DNA of 5,703 bases from Rhodospirillaceae bacterium (GTDB lineage: Bacteria; Pseudomonadota; Alphaproteobacteria; UBA9219): assembly GCA_003504035.1 (NCBI GenBank), contig DOBW01000097.1, positions 1 through 5,703 of the forward strand, read 5' to 3'. The notes beneath the pieces were generated by a model. That model saw only the letters and a list, made by a program, of their open reading frames with translations, was not told the DNA's origin and made no database searches. This document shows positions 1-5,617 of the stretch, piece by piece. How positions within the stretch are numbered: the first letter of the stretch is position 1; the number at the start of each line of letters is the position of its first letter. The position numbers and the translations under genes were made by a program.

Positions 1-1
1 G

Positions 2-187
2 CAGGGCGGCGGTTATTATGATAATGCCGTGGCTATGTTTCGTGAAAAAAAGAAAAGCGTTGTGGTCGGACTCGCTTATGCAGCACAGGAAGTTTTAGAA
101 ATTCCTTGCGAACAGCACGATCAAAAACTTGATTTTATTGTGACAGAAAAAGAGCTTGTTAATCCAAACGTTTCAATATTGTCTTGA
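2..187 (+). CDS. 5-formyltetrahydrofolate cyclo-ligase (5,10-methenyl-THF synthetase), C-terminal fragment
   Basis: Only the last 61 codons are in the window; the gene starts before position 1 and ends at TGA 185-187. The enzyme uses ATP to convert 5-formyl-THF to 5,10-methenyl-THF in cytosolic one-carbon metabolism. The fragment opens with QGGGYYDNA, matching the conserved glycine-rich GxGGGYYD segment near the C-terminus of this family. It continues with VGLAYAAQEV, then IPCEQHDQKLD and IVTEKEL, which match the family's VGLAF..Q, P..HD and TE blocks in the right order and spacing. The C-terminus therefore looks intact. Its 3' end overlaps the 3' end of the leftward gene ending at 159 by 29 bp, a convergent arrangement with no room for a terminator between the genes. 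I see no strong hairpin with a T-run just after the stop. Family assignment is firm from these motifs; the N-terminal part cannot be judged. Confidence 0.9.
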   Translation, partial: QGGGYYDNAVAMFREKKKSVVVGLAYAAQEVLEIPCEQHDQKLDFIVTEKELVNPNVSILS

Positions 188-566
188 TTTTTTGCGACAG
201 AGAAAGAAGCCCGCTAGCCTTTTGTGCAAGCTCCGTTTCCGAAAGCTCGGCAATTTTTTCTTTCATTTCTTTCAGGCAGCCTTGAATTTCAAAAATCGTC
301 CAGCTTTGTGTAAAGCTACAAACAGCTTTTCGAGGGTCTATTATGTCGGCATAGACAAGAGAGAGATGTCCTGCCAATTCTTCACGTAAGCTTTTGAGGT
401 TTGAGATAAGCGCTAGGCTTTGTTCTTGATCGTGCGATAGCTTGCTAAGGCCGCAATACAGGAAAATGTCATTAATATAATCAATCGTACCAAAAGCTTC
501 GGCAACAGATTTGCGTGATGTTGTCCAATCGTGGCCCTGAAGGAGTGTGGGGGAGATTTTTGGCAT
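159..566 (-). CDS. 135-aa protein resembling a shortened PduO-type cobalamin adenosyltransferase
   Basis: The start is ATG at 566-564, the only in-frame ATG/GTG/TTG after an upstream in-frame stop near 605; it has no clear Shine-Dalgarno. The gene begins 47 bp after the ABC-F stop and is probably co-transcribed with it. Residues 11-75 recall the front half of PduO/MMAB-type corrinoid adenosyltransferases: GHDWTTSRK in the place of GDxGxT, then VAEAFGTIDYINDIFLYCGL in the place of the VxAYGTVDELNSxxGL helix, then a helix ending REELAGHL in the place of the (LF)xxGxxLA helix. EIQGCLKEMKEKIAEL could match the LExxID helix. The protein stops where the family has its RxxxRRAER and NRLSDxxF segments, which are absent, and the N-terminal IYTKxGD ATP loop is not intact. 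Family members are usually about 180-200 aa. If the relationship is real, it is probably inactive in adenosylation. The alternative is an unrelated helical-bundle protein. No membrane segment is seen. Confidence 0.6.
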   Translation of the reverse strand: MPKISPTLLQGHDWTTSRKSVAEAFGTIDYINDIFLYCGLSKLSHDQEQSLALISNLKSLREELAGHLSLVYADIIDPRKAVCSFTQSWTIFEIQGCLKEMKEKIAELSETELAQKASGLLSLSQKIKTILKRLD

Positions 567-613
567 TTTTTGACACTCAGGAAAAGAGGATGAACAATTC
601 TTTCAAACTTTTC

Positions 614-2473
614 TTATTTTGACAAGTTGTTAGATGAAATTTCTTCCAGTTCAAGCCATCGGGTAATCAGTGCATCAAGTTCTGTGCTTGCTTTGGAAAG
701 GCGAATAGAAAATTGTGCGAAAAGATCTGGATCTTTTTCATAAAAGGAAGAGTCAGTAAGGCGTTGTTCAATTGTTTTAATTTCATTTTCAAGGGCTGAA
801 ACTTTTTCTGCCATGCCATCTAGCTCATATTGGTGTTTGAAGGAGAGCTTTCCTGCTTTTTCTTTTTTGGTTGTAGTGCGTGGTGTTTTTTTATTTTTTT
901 GTGGGGGCGGTGAATCGGATAACTTCCCGCTTCTTTGTTGCCGTGCGCGCAAATAATCACGATAGCCCCCGATGGAGCCGTAAACGTTGCCGTTTCCTTC
1001 AAAAGCGAGAATCTTGGTAACGGTTTGATCTAAAAAATCACGATCATGGCTAACAACAATAAGCGTGCCTTTATAGTTGATTAAAATATCTTCCAATTTG
1101 TCCAGTGTATCCATATCTAAATCGTTGGTCGGTTCATCAAGGATAAGAAAGTTGCTTGGATTAGCCAGAATCTTGGCGAGCATAAGGCGATTTTTTTGGC
1201 CTCCGGAGAGTGTGCTGGCGGGGAGGTTTGCTGTTTTGGGATCAAAGAGAAAATCTTTCAGATAACCACAAACATGCCTCGTTTTCCCCATTACATCTAT
1301 GTAATCACTGCCACTTGGTATGAGGTTTTTTTGTAAAGATAAAGAGGGCTTTAAATCCTGCCTATTTTGATCAAACACAGAAATTTGTATGTCTTTGGCG
1401 TGTTTGATGGTGCCCATATCTGGTTTGAGTTCTTTTGTTAGAAGCTTGAGAAAAGTTGTTTTTCCTGCACCATTTTTGCCAACAATGCCAATTCTATCGC
1501 CCCGCCTAATGCGTAGAGAAAATCCATCAAGAATTGTTTTGCCTTTCCTCCCTTCCTTTCGTGGAGGAAAGTTTTTGCTCACATTATAAAATTCAGAAAT
1601 AAGACGAGAGGAAGCCTCCTCTTGCTTTTGCGGCCCAAAAGCAATCTTTGCCATCATGTTCTCTAGCGCGTTTTTATCGGTGCGCAACTTGTCGCGCTCA
1701 GCTTTCATTTGATCCAGACGTCTTACGTTGCGTTTCCGCCGCGCTTTGACGCCTCGGCTGGCCCAAGAAGCCTCTACCTCGAGTGTTTTTTTGCGGCCCA
1801 GAAGTTCACGCTCTTCTTGTTGCAAAAGAGAAAGCGACCAGTCGTCAAAATGCTTAAAACCTTTTGGGCAGACTTTAAGATTTCCTCTGTCGAGCCAGAA
1901 AACTTTATCTGAAATATTTTCCAGAAACGTTTTGTCATGACTGACACAAACAAAAGCACCATGATAGGTGCTTAAATAAGTTTCAAGCCATTCAATGACG
2001 TCGAGATCAAGATGGTTCGTTGGTTCATCCAGCAAGAGAATGTTGGGGGATTCAACGAGAGCACGTGCGAGCGCGGCGCGACGTTGCTGGCCGCCAGAAA
2101 GTGCGTTCATAGGATCAAGAACGTTAAGATGAAGGGGCTCGACGATGCGTTCAATTTTATATTGGTTGCACTCGTTTTTATTTTCTTGCCGAAGCTCTTC
2201 AAAGACGTAATCAAAAACGGTCTGGCCTTCTTTGGCGTCTATTTCTTGTCGAAGATAGCTAATATGTGTTCCTTGGAGTTTCCACCGTACGCCGTCGTCA
2301 CATTCTTTGTGACCCGTGACGATGTTCATCAGCGTCGTTTTGCCGGTTCCATTCTTTCCAACAAGACAAATTCTATCACCTTGATGGATGTTAAAGGTTA
2401 AGTCTTTGAAAAGGGGTTTGTCCCCAAAGCTTAGCTCGGCATTTTGTACCGATAAAAGGAGTGTCGCTGTCAC
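614..2473 (-). CDS. uup: Uup-type ABC-F family ATPase, two nucleotide-binding domains
   Basis: A complete 619-aa soluble ABC-F protein with no transmembrane segment. NBD1 has Walker A GKNGTGKT (39-46), signature LSGGQ (125-129), Walker B ILLLDEP (145-151) and switch VSHD (177-180). NBD2 has GKNGAGKT (332-339), LSGGQ (422-426), LILDEPTNDLD (443-453) and VSHD (474-477), so both sites keep their catalytic residues. The inter-domain linker (about 215-285) is charged and helical and carries ARRKRNVRR (244-252). RHVCGYLKDFLF (399-410) and GNVYGSIGGYRDYL (495-508) are typical of Uup rather than EttA or YheS. A basic, proline-rich hinge (about 515-545) leads to a C-terminal coiled coil (about 545-612), the type of domain that binds branched DNA in Uup. 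Uup proteins act on ribosomes and on DNA-transposon excision; which role applies here is not visible. The start is GTG 2473-2471, preceded by AGGTG four bases upstream; an in-frame stop lies about 30 bases further up and no ATG competes. Confidence 0.93.
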   Translation of the reverse strand: MTATLLLSVQNAELSFGDKPLFKDLTFNIHQGDRICLVGKNGTGKTTLMNIVTGHKECDDGVRWKLQGTHISYLRQEIDAKEGQTVFDYVFEELRQENKNECNQYKIERIVEPLHLNVLDPMNALSGGQQRRAALARALVESPNILLLDEPTNHLDLDVIEWLETYLSTYHGAFVCVSHDKTFLENISDKVFWLDRGNLKVCPKGFKHFDDWSLSLLQQEERELLGRKKTLEVEASWASRGVKARRKRNVRRLDQMKAERDKLRTDKNALENMMAKIAFGPQKQEEASSRLISEFYNVSKNFPPRKEGRKGKTILDGFSLRIRRGDRIGIVGKNGAGKTTFLKLLTKELKPDMGTIKHAKDIQISVFDQNRQDLKPSLSLQKNLIPSGSDYIDVMGKTRHVCGYLKDFLFDPKTANLPASTLSGGQKNRLMLAKILANPSNFLILDEPTNDLDMDTLDKLEDILINYKGTLIVVSHDRDFLDQTVTKILAFEGNGNVYGSIGGYRDYLRARQQRSGKLSDSPPPQKNKKTPRTTTKKEKAGKLSFKHQYELDGMAEKVSALENEIKTIEQRLTDSSFYEKDPDLFAQFSIRLSKASTELDALITRWLELEEISSNNLSK

Positions 2474-2532
2474 AAAGCACCTGATTTCTATACGTAGTAG
2501 GCTCTAATATGCTGTTTGAGCCGGATCTTTAC

Positions 2533-2576
2533 AATTGATTAAAGCTGTATACTTGTTGATTAAACATTAATCAATT
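2533..2576. repeat. Operator-like inverted repeat with a third half-site
   Basis: TTGATTAA (2556-2563) and TTAATCAA (2567-2574) form a perfect 8-bp inverted repeat with a 3-bp ACA centre. A further direct TTGATTAA lies at 2535-2542, starting exactly 21 bp (two helical turns) before the second copy. Its extended form AATTGATTAA (2533-2542) is the reverse complement of TTAATCAATT at 2567-2576, a 10-bp match. The same-face spacing and the place between divergent genes suggest a site for a dimeric regulator. The spacing does not fit FNR (TTGAT-N4-ATCAA) or CtrA (TTAA-N7-TTAA). The regulator is unknown. Confidence 0.65.
2546..2574 (-). promoter_or_regulatory. Candidate promoter for the ABC-F gene
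   Basis: Read on the minus strand, TTGATT (2574-2569) and TATACA (2551-2546) are separated by 17 bp, each matching four of six consensus bases. Transcription would start near 2539 and leave a leader of roughly 65 nt before the GTG at 2473. The -35 box is one arm of the palindrome and the spacer contains the other, so a bound protein would block it. It is judged by eye only, and AT-rich DNA yields such matches easily. Confidence 0.35.
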
Positions 2577-2620
2577 CTGGTTATGCTGCTTCACCTGTTC
2601 TTTTTAGGGCGAGATTTTAT

Positions 2621-3742
2621 ATGTCGAATAACTATCTTAGGCCTATGCTGGATCCGGGGTCTCCCCGTGTTTTCAACTGCAATGTTATGACGCAAAAGCT
2701 TCTCAAGGAAGATCCTGAGTCTAAGCTTTTTTTTCGGAATCGTCAGCTTAACACAATTCTCCTTATTAAGGATACCGTTCCTGAAGCAGATCGGAACGAT
2801 CTTACGCCATCCGTTGGGACAAAACTTTATTTTCCCTTTAATGAAGAAGATATCTATGAGGGTGGGCGTACGCTTTTTCTGCATGAAAGAGGTGCAGAAA
2901 AGATAATAGCCAATCATTTTGGAGAAAGCGCTTTGGATCCAGCGCTGTTTGAAGAAGATCTTCAAATTATGAAGCTTTTAAATGGACTGCCATCGTTAGA
3001 TCCGTTTTTGATGAAAGATGTCTTCTTGCGCCAAAACATTTCTATGAATGAAAGCTATTTTGATGTTACGGAAGAAGTTTGGAATGAGATCGAAAGCTTT
3101 ATGCTTCAGCGTTTTGAGCCTTTGGTTCGGGCGGCCTTTCCTGATGTTAGTGCAACGGATGACAAGGCTCGACAGCTCATTGACAAGATTTGGGAAGCGC
3201 GTGATCTTGAGGCCTTGCAGCCCCTTATTACAGGTTTCCGGTTGCCACAGGACAAGGCTCTGGATATCTTTTCGTCTTGGCGCGGTATTGTTTATTATTC
3301 CTATCAATATCAAAAAGAGCAACTGCGTGTTGTTGATCTGCTTAAATGGTTGGGAGAGGTAAACCACCCTTATACGGGTGTTCCTACGTCGGAGAGCAAA
3401 ACTGTTCAAAAAAATCTTGGCTTTATCAGAGATGGGTTTCGTAGCGAATGGCAAACCATTGAAAGGATCGTGCGTGAGTATGAACGCAGCTATGACAAGA
3501 TGTTCAAGGAAAAGAGCTCGTCAACAGAATTCTTGGAATTTCTGAGGGGGAGTAATGAAACATATTGGAAGATTGGTAATTGTTTGGGGAAAATAAACCA
3601 TGCCATTTATTGCTGGGATGCTATGACTTCGCGTTACGATAAGCGTGTTATTCCATGGGCGCAGTTGCAGAGTGTTGTCACTCTTCTTTCTTTGATTTTT
3701 CAATCAGAAAAGAAAGCAACAACCGACGTCGCTTGGTCTTAG
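2621..3742 (+). CDS. Unrecognised 373-aa soluble, mostly helical protein
   Basis: I do not recognise this protein. The ATG at 2621 follows AGGGCGAG (2606-2613), and translation is open for 373 codons to TAG 3740-3742. There is no N-terminal signal peptide and no clear membrane segment, so it is probably cytoplasmic. The N-terminal third (about 1-100) mixes short polar and hydrophobic stretches (TKLYFPF at 67-73, GGRTLFLHERG at 81-91), as an alpha/beta part would. From about 108 to the end it looks mainly helical, with amphipathic segments rich in Glu, Lys, Trp and Tyr, for example EEVWNEIESFMLQRF (151-165), SWRGIVYYSYQYQKEQLRVVDLLKWL (219-244) and EWQTIERIVREYERSYDKMF (276-295). VTLLSLIF (353-360) near the end is hydrophobic but too short to span a membrane. 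No nucleotide-binding, metal-binding or DNA-binding motif is evident. The codon usage looks like that of its neighbours and the frame is unbroken, which supports a real gene. It stands alone: divergent from the ABC-F gene and 142 bp from the next gene. Confidence 0.8.
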   Translation: MSNNYLRPMLDPGSPRVFNCNVMTQKLLKEDPESKLFFRNRQLNTILLIKDTVPEADRNDLTPSVGTKLYFPFNEEDIYEGGRTLFLHERGAEKIIANHFGESALDPALFEEDLQIMKLLNGLPSLDPFLMKDVFLRQNISMNESYFDVTEEVWNEIESFMLQRFEPLVRAAFPDVSATDDKARQLIDKIWEARDLEALQPLITGFRLPQDKALDIFSSWRGIVYYSYQYQKEQLRVVDLLKWLGEVNHPYTGVPTSESKTVQKNLGFIRDGFRSEWQTIERIVREYERSYDKMFKEKSSSTEFLEFLRGSNETYWKIGNCLGKINHAIYCWDAMTSRYDKRVIPWAQLQSVVTLLSLIFQSEKKATTDVAWS

Positions 3743-3764
3743 ATTTATAAGTGGAACGACCATA

Positions 3765-3784
3765 TTTTGCTCTGCAAAAGCAGA
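3765..3784. repeat. Two mutually exclusive small hairpins after the 373-aa gene
   Basis: TTTTGC-TCT-GCAAAA (3765-3779) is a perfect 6-bp stem, and TCTGC-AAAA-GCAGA (3771-3784) is a 5-bp stem that uses the same middle bases. No T-run follows on the plus strand, so it is not a normal intrinsic terminator. It may be a weak terminator, an RNA stabiliser for the upstream gene, or chance. Confidence 0.3.
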
Positions 3785-3842
3785 AGGTTCTATAGTACAA
3801 CCGTATATCTCCCTTTATATCGGCCTTAATACGTTTTAATAT
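3767..3842 (+). promoter_or_regulatory. Candidate promoter region for the hemerythrin-like and TPR genes
   Basis: Two weak sigma70-like matches lie in the 142-bp gap. One is TTGCTC (3767-3772), 18 bp, TATAGT (3791-3796), with five of six -10 bases. The other is TTTATA (3814-3819), 17 bp, TAATAT (3837-3842). I cannot choose between them. The 45-bp gap between the two downstream genes suggests that one transcript serves both. Confidence 0.3.
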
Positions 3843-3874
3843 ATTTTTACCTTTGGAATCATTTACGGATTTTT

Positions 3875-3881
3875 GAGGGGG
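3875..3881 (+). promoter_or_regulatory. Strong Shine-Dalgarno that fixes the hemerythrin-like start
   Basis: GAGGGGG lies just before ATG 3885. It excludes the in-frame TTG at 3873, which would place this purine run inside the coding region. Confidence 0.7.
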
Positions 3882-3884
3882 AAA

Positions 3885-4115
3885 ATGTCCTTGATGGCTT
3901 GGGGCTCTGCTTTAAGCGTCGGAATACTATCTATTGATGAGCAGCATAAGAATCTTTTGGCAATGATCAATGAGCTTCAAAAAAAGTTTAAAGAAAGCAA
4001 AACAGATGATATATCAACCGAGGTGATGAACTTTTTGCTTAATTGGTTATTCGAGCATATTCAAGGGTCAGATAGGAAATATGTGCCCTATCTTATTGCA
4101 CAAAATATCAAATAA
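3885..4115 (+). CDS. Short hemerythrin-like protein with a missing central section
   Basis: 76 aa from ATG 3885 to TAA 4113-4115. A second in-frame ATG at 3894 is less well placed relative to the GAGGGGG run. Bacteriohemerythrins are four-helix bundles of about 130 aa with a di-iron O2-binding centre. Residues 5-34 (AWGSALSVGILSIDEQHKNL and on) match the N-terminal loop and first helix, including the ligand His21 of the IDxQHK motif. Residues 43-70 (EVMNFLLNWLFEHIQGSDRKYVPYL) match the last helix, with His58 and Asp63 as ligands. The part between, which normally carries HFxxEE and HxxxH, is absent: the text runs straight from KESKTDD to ISTEV. Roughly 55 residues and four of the usual ligands are missing, so a normal di-iron site cannot form in a monomer. 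The frame is open across the join, so this is an in-frame deletion rather than a frameshift. It is either a decaying gene or a small protein with a changed role. It sits 45 bp before the TPR gene. Confidence 0.75.
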   Translation: MSLMAWGSALSVGILSIDEQHKNLLAMINELQKKFKESKTDDISTEVMNFLLNWLFEHIQGSDRKYVPYLIAQNIK

Positions 4116-4160
4116 AGACCTTTCTTGAAGTAAAATAGGATCACGTTTAAGCTTCTTTTT

Positions 4161-5588
4161 ATGACAACAGAACAGTTTTTTGAGCTTGCTTTGAAGCATC
4201 ATCAGGATGAACGTCTTGATGAGGCGGCAAGATTGTATAGTGCTTTTCTTGATATCAATCCAGAGCATGCACATGCGTTGCATCTTTTGGGGGTCTTGTT
4301 TTCGCAGCAGGGGGATGTTGCTCGCGCCGAGAAAAACATTTTGAAGGCCATACGGCTTGATCCTTTGGTGGCTGTTTTCCATAACAATCTGGGCCATATT
4401 CTTCTTCAAGAAGGACGGGGGGAGGAGGCCGTAGCTTCCTTTTCGCGTGCGGTTGAACTTGACCCCGCTTACCTTGACGCCTTCCGAAATCTTTCTGCAT
4501 GTTTGCTCAGCGAAGGTAACATGGAGCAGGCTGTCATCGCCTTAACGCGTGCTTTTGCGTTGGCTCCAGAAGATGGCGTGCTCGCCAATGATCTTGCTAA
4601 TTTGTACAAGGATTTAGGATTTTTTGCTGAGGCTGAAGCGCTTTATGTTCAGGCTCTTGCGCGAAAGCCGAATGATTTGACGATTCTTTATAATCAGGCT
4701 TTGCTTTATTTTACTCAAACACCAGCCTCCGCTTGGGAGGATTTGTGTGAAAAGCTCTTAAAGTTTGACGCGTGGTCTGCACTTTACCTTTATGAATGGC
4801 AGGTAAGGCGTTGCATCGGCGCGTGGCTTTGTGGCAAAAAACAGAATCTTAAGTCTTTTTTGGGCGCTGCCGAAGAAACTTTTTTAGCGCTTGGACAAAC
4901 AGAAGATAAAAATGTTCAAAATATGCGCGCCTATCAAAAATATCTTATGGCGTTGGTTCAAAAAGGCACTCAAATGCCAGAGGTTATTGATGCTCCAGAG
5001 CTAGCTCTTGTTGGGGATAGCCATGTCCTTTCCTATGCGGGGCAGTCCGTTACATGGGGTGGAAAAGTATATAAAACTGTTCCTTATCTTGTGATGGGCG
5101 CGAAGGCGTGGCATATGGCCAAGGATGGGCAAAGTCATTACAAAAAAGCTCTTCAAAATATTCTTAAAGGGCTTGGGCATTCTGTTCCATGCCTTTTATT
5201 TTTTGGTGAGATTGATTGCCGATACGGGGAGGGCCTTCTTGTTTATCAGAAAAAACAGGGTGGAGATCTTTCGGATATTGCCGCGCGCACAGTGCAGGGT
5301 TATGTGAAGGCGGTTTCTGAAATGTTGGAAGGCTCAGACCGAGTTTTTGCTTTCGCCAATGTTCCAGCTCCTAATCTAGCCTTTTTTCATCAACAGATTG
5401 AGTCTTTTTCTCAGGAAGATGCGGTCCAACTTCAGCGTGTTGTCACTCTTTTTAATGAAGTTTTGGAAAAAGAAGCTTCAGGAAAAATTATTGATTTTTA
5501 TGGTTTGACAAAAGAGAGCGAAAGTTCTTGTCACATTGATACGCACCATTTATTTCCATCTGTGCTAGGGCGTGCTTTGCAGCGGTAA
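4161..5588 (+). CDS. TPR protein with C-terminal SGNH-hydrolase-like domain
   Basis: 475 aa, with no signal peptide or membrane segment. Five TPR units in strict 34-residue register cover about 3-172; the units starting at 37, 71, 105 and 139 all end in a DP, AP or KP-type turn (LDP, LDP, LAP, RKP). Weaker helical repeats may continue to about 270. From about 279 a second domain begins: ELALVGDSHVLSY holds GDSH (285-288, Ser287 a possible nucleophile), YLVMGAKAWHM follows, then LLFFGEIDCRYG (346-356) in the place of block III, and CHIDTHHLFP (457-466) with the Asp-x-His pair (Asp460, His462/463). These match SGNH/GDSL-type esterase or acyltransferase folds. GEIDCR is a signature I recall in uncharacterised proteins near surface-polysaccharide genes. 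Substrate is unknown; TPRs suggest docking to a partner or glycan-assembly complex. ATG 4161 has no good Shine-Dalgarno (AGGA is 20 bases upstream), and an in-frame stop at 4131 excludes an earlier start. Tandem TAA stops close the gene. Confidence 0.85.
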   Translation: MTTEQFFELALKHHQDERLDEAARLYSAFLDINPEHAHALHLLGVLFSQQGDVARAEKNILKAIRLDPLVAVFHNNLGHILLQEGRGEEAVASFSRAVELDPAYLDAFRNLSACLLSEGNMEQAVIALTRAFALAPEDGVLANDLANLYKDLGFFAEAEALYVQALARKPNDLTILYNQALLYFTQTPASAWEDLCEKLLKFDAWSALYLYEWQVRRCIGAWLCGKKQNLKSFLGAAEETFLALGQTEDKNVQNMRAYQKYLMALVQKGTQMPEVIDAPELALVGDSHVLSYAGQSVTWGGKVYKTVPYLVMGAKAWHMAKDGQSHYKKALQNILKGLGHSVPCLLFFGEIDCRYGEGLLVYQKKQGGDLSDIAARTVQGYVKAVSEMLEGSDRVFAFANVPAPNLAFFHQQIESFSQEDAVQLQRVVTLFNEVLEKEASGKIIDFYGLTKESESSCHIDTHHLFPSVLGRALQR

Positions 5589-5617
5589 TAAATAGTCATT
5601 CCACTTAAGAATTACCC

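Larger units (their letters stand above)
2474..2620. promoter_or_regulatory. Divergent intergenic region between the ABC-F gene and the 373-aa protein gene
   Basis: This 147-bp AT-rich stretch separates two divergent genes and should hold promoters for both. It contains the three-half-site TTGATTAA element, a plausible leftward promoter overlapping it, and GTATAC at 2547-2552, whose palindromic nature gives TATACT on the plus strand (2548-2553, five of six matches to a -10 box). The best rightward -35 match, TTTACA at 2528-2533, leaves only a 14-bp spacer, so no rightward promoter is convincing. For the rightward gene, AGGGCGAG at 2606-2613 lies 7 bases before the ATG at 2621 and can serve as a ribosome binding site. 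Confidence 0.6.

Noticed and set aside
2012..2401. 129-codon open frame on the plus strand inside the ABC-F gene
   Set aside because: It is antisense to conserved NBD1 motifs of a clear Uup-type protein, and its composition is what the opposite strand of that gene gives.
2556..2574. FNR/CRP-type site in the divergent intergenic region
   Set aside because: TTGAT and ATCAA are separated by 9 bases instead of 4, so the FNR geometry is wrong.
2591..3454. Minus-strand open frames of 124 and 152 codons opposite the 373-aa gene
   Set aside because: They lie antisense to a longer frame with a good ribosome binding site and native codon usage, and they show no recognisable motif.
3752..3772. Sigma54-like promoter: TGGAACG followed by TTGCT
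   Set aside because: Sigma54 needs GG and GC 10 bp apart; here they are 14 bp apart, so it cannot work as a -24/-12 promoter.
3826..3839. CtrA box TTAA-N7-TTAA upstream of the hemerythrin-like gene
   Set aside because: The gap between the TTAA half-sites is 6, not 7, in AT-rich DNA where TTAA is common.
3873..3884. TTG start adding four residues to the hemerythrin-like protein
   Set aside because: It would translate through the GAGGGGG ribosome binding site, and the family normally begins close to the W..ALSVGI segment, as with ATG 3885.
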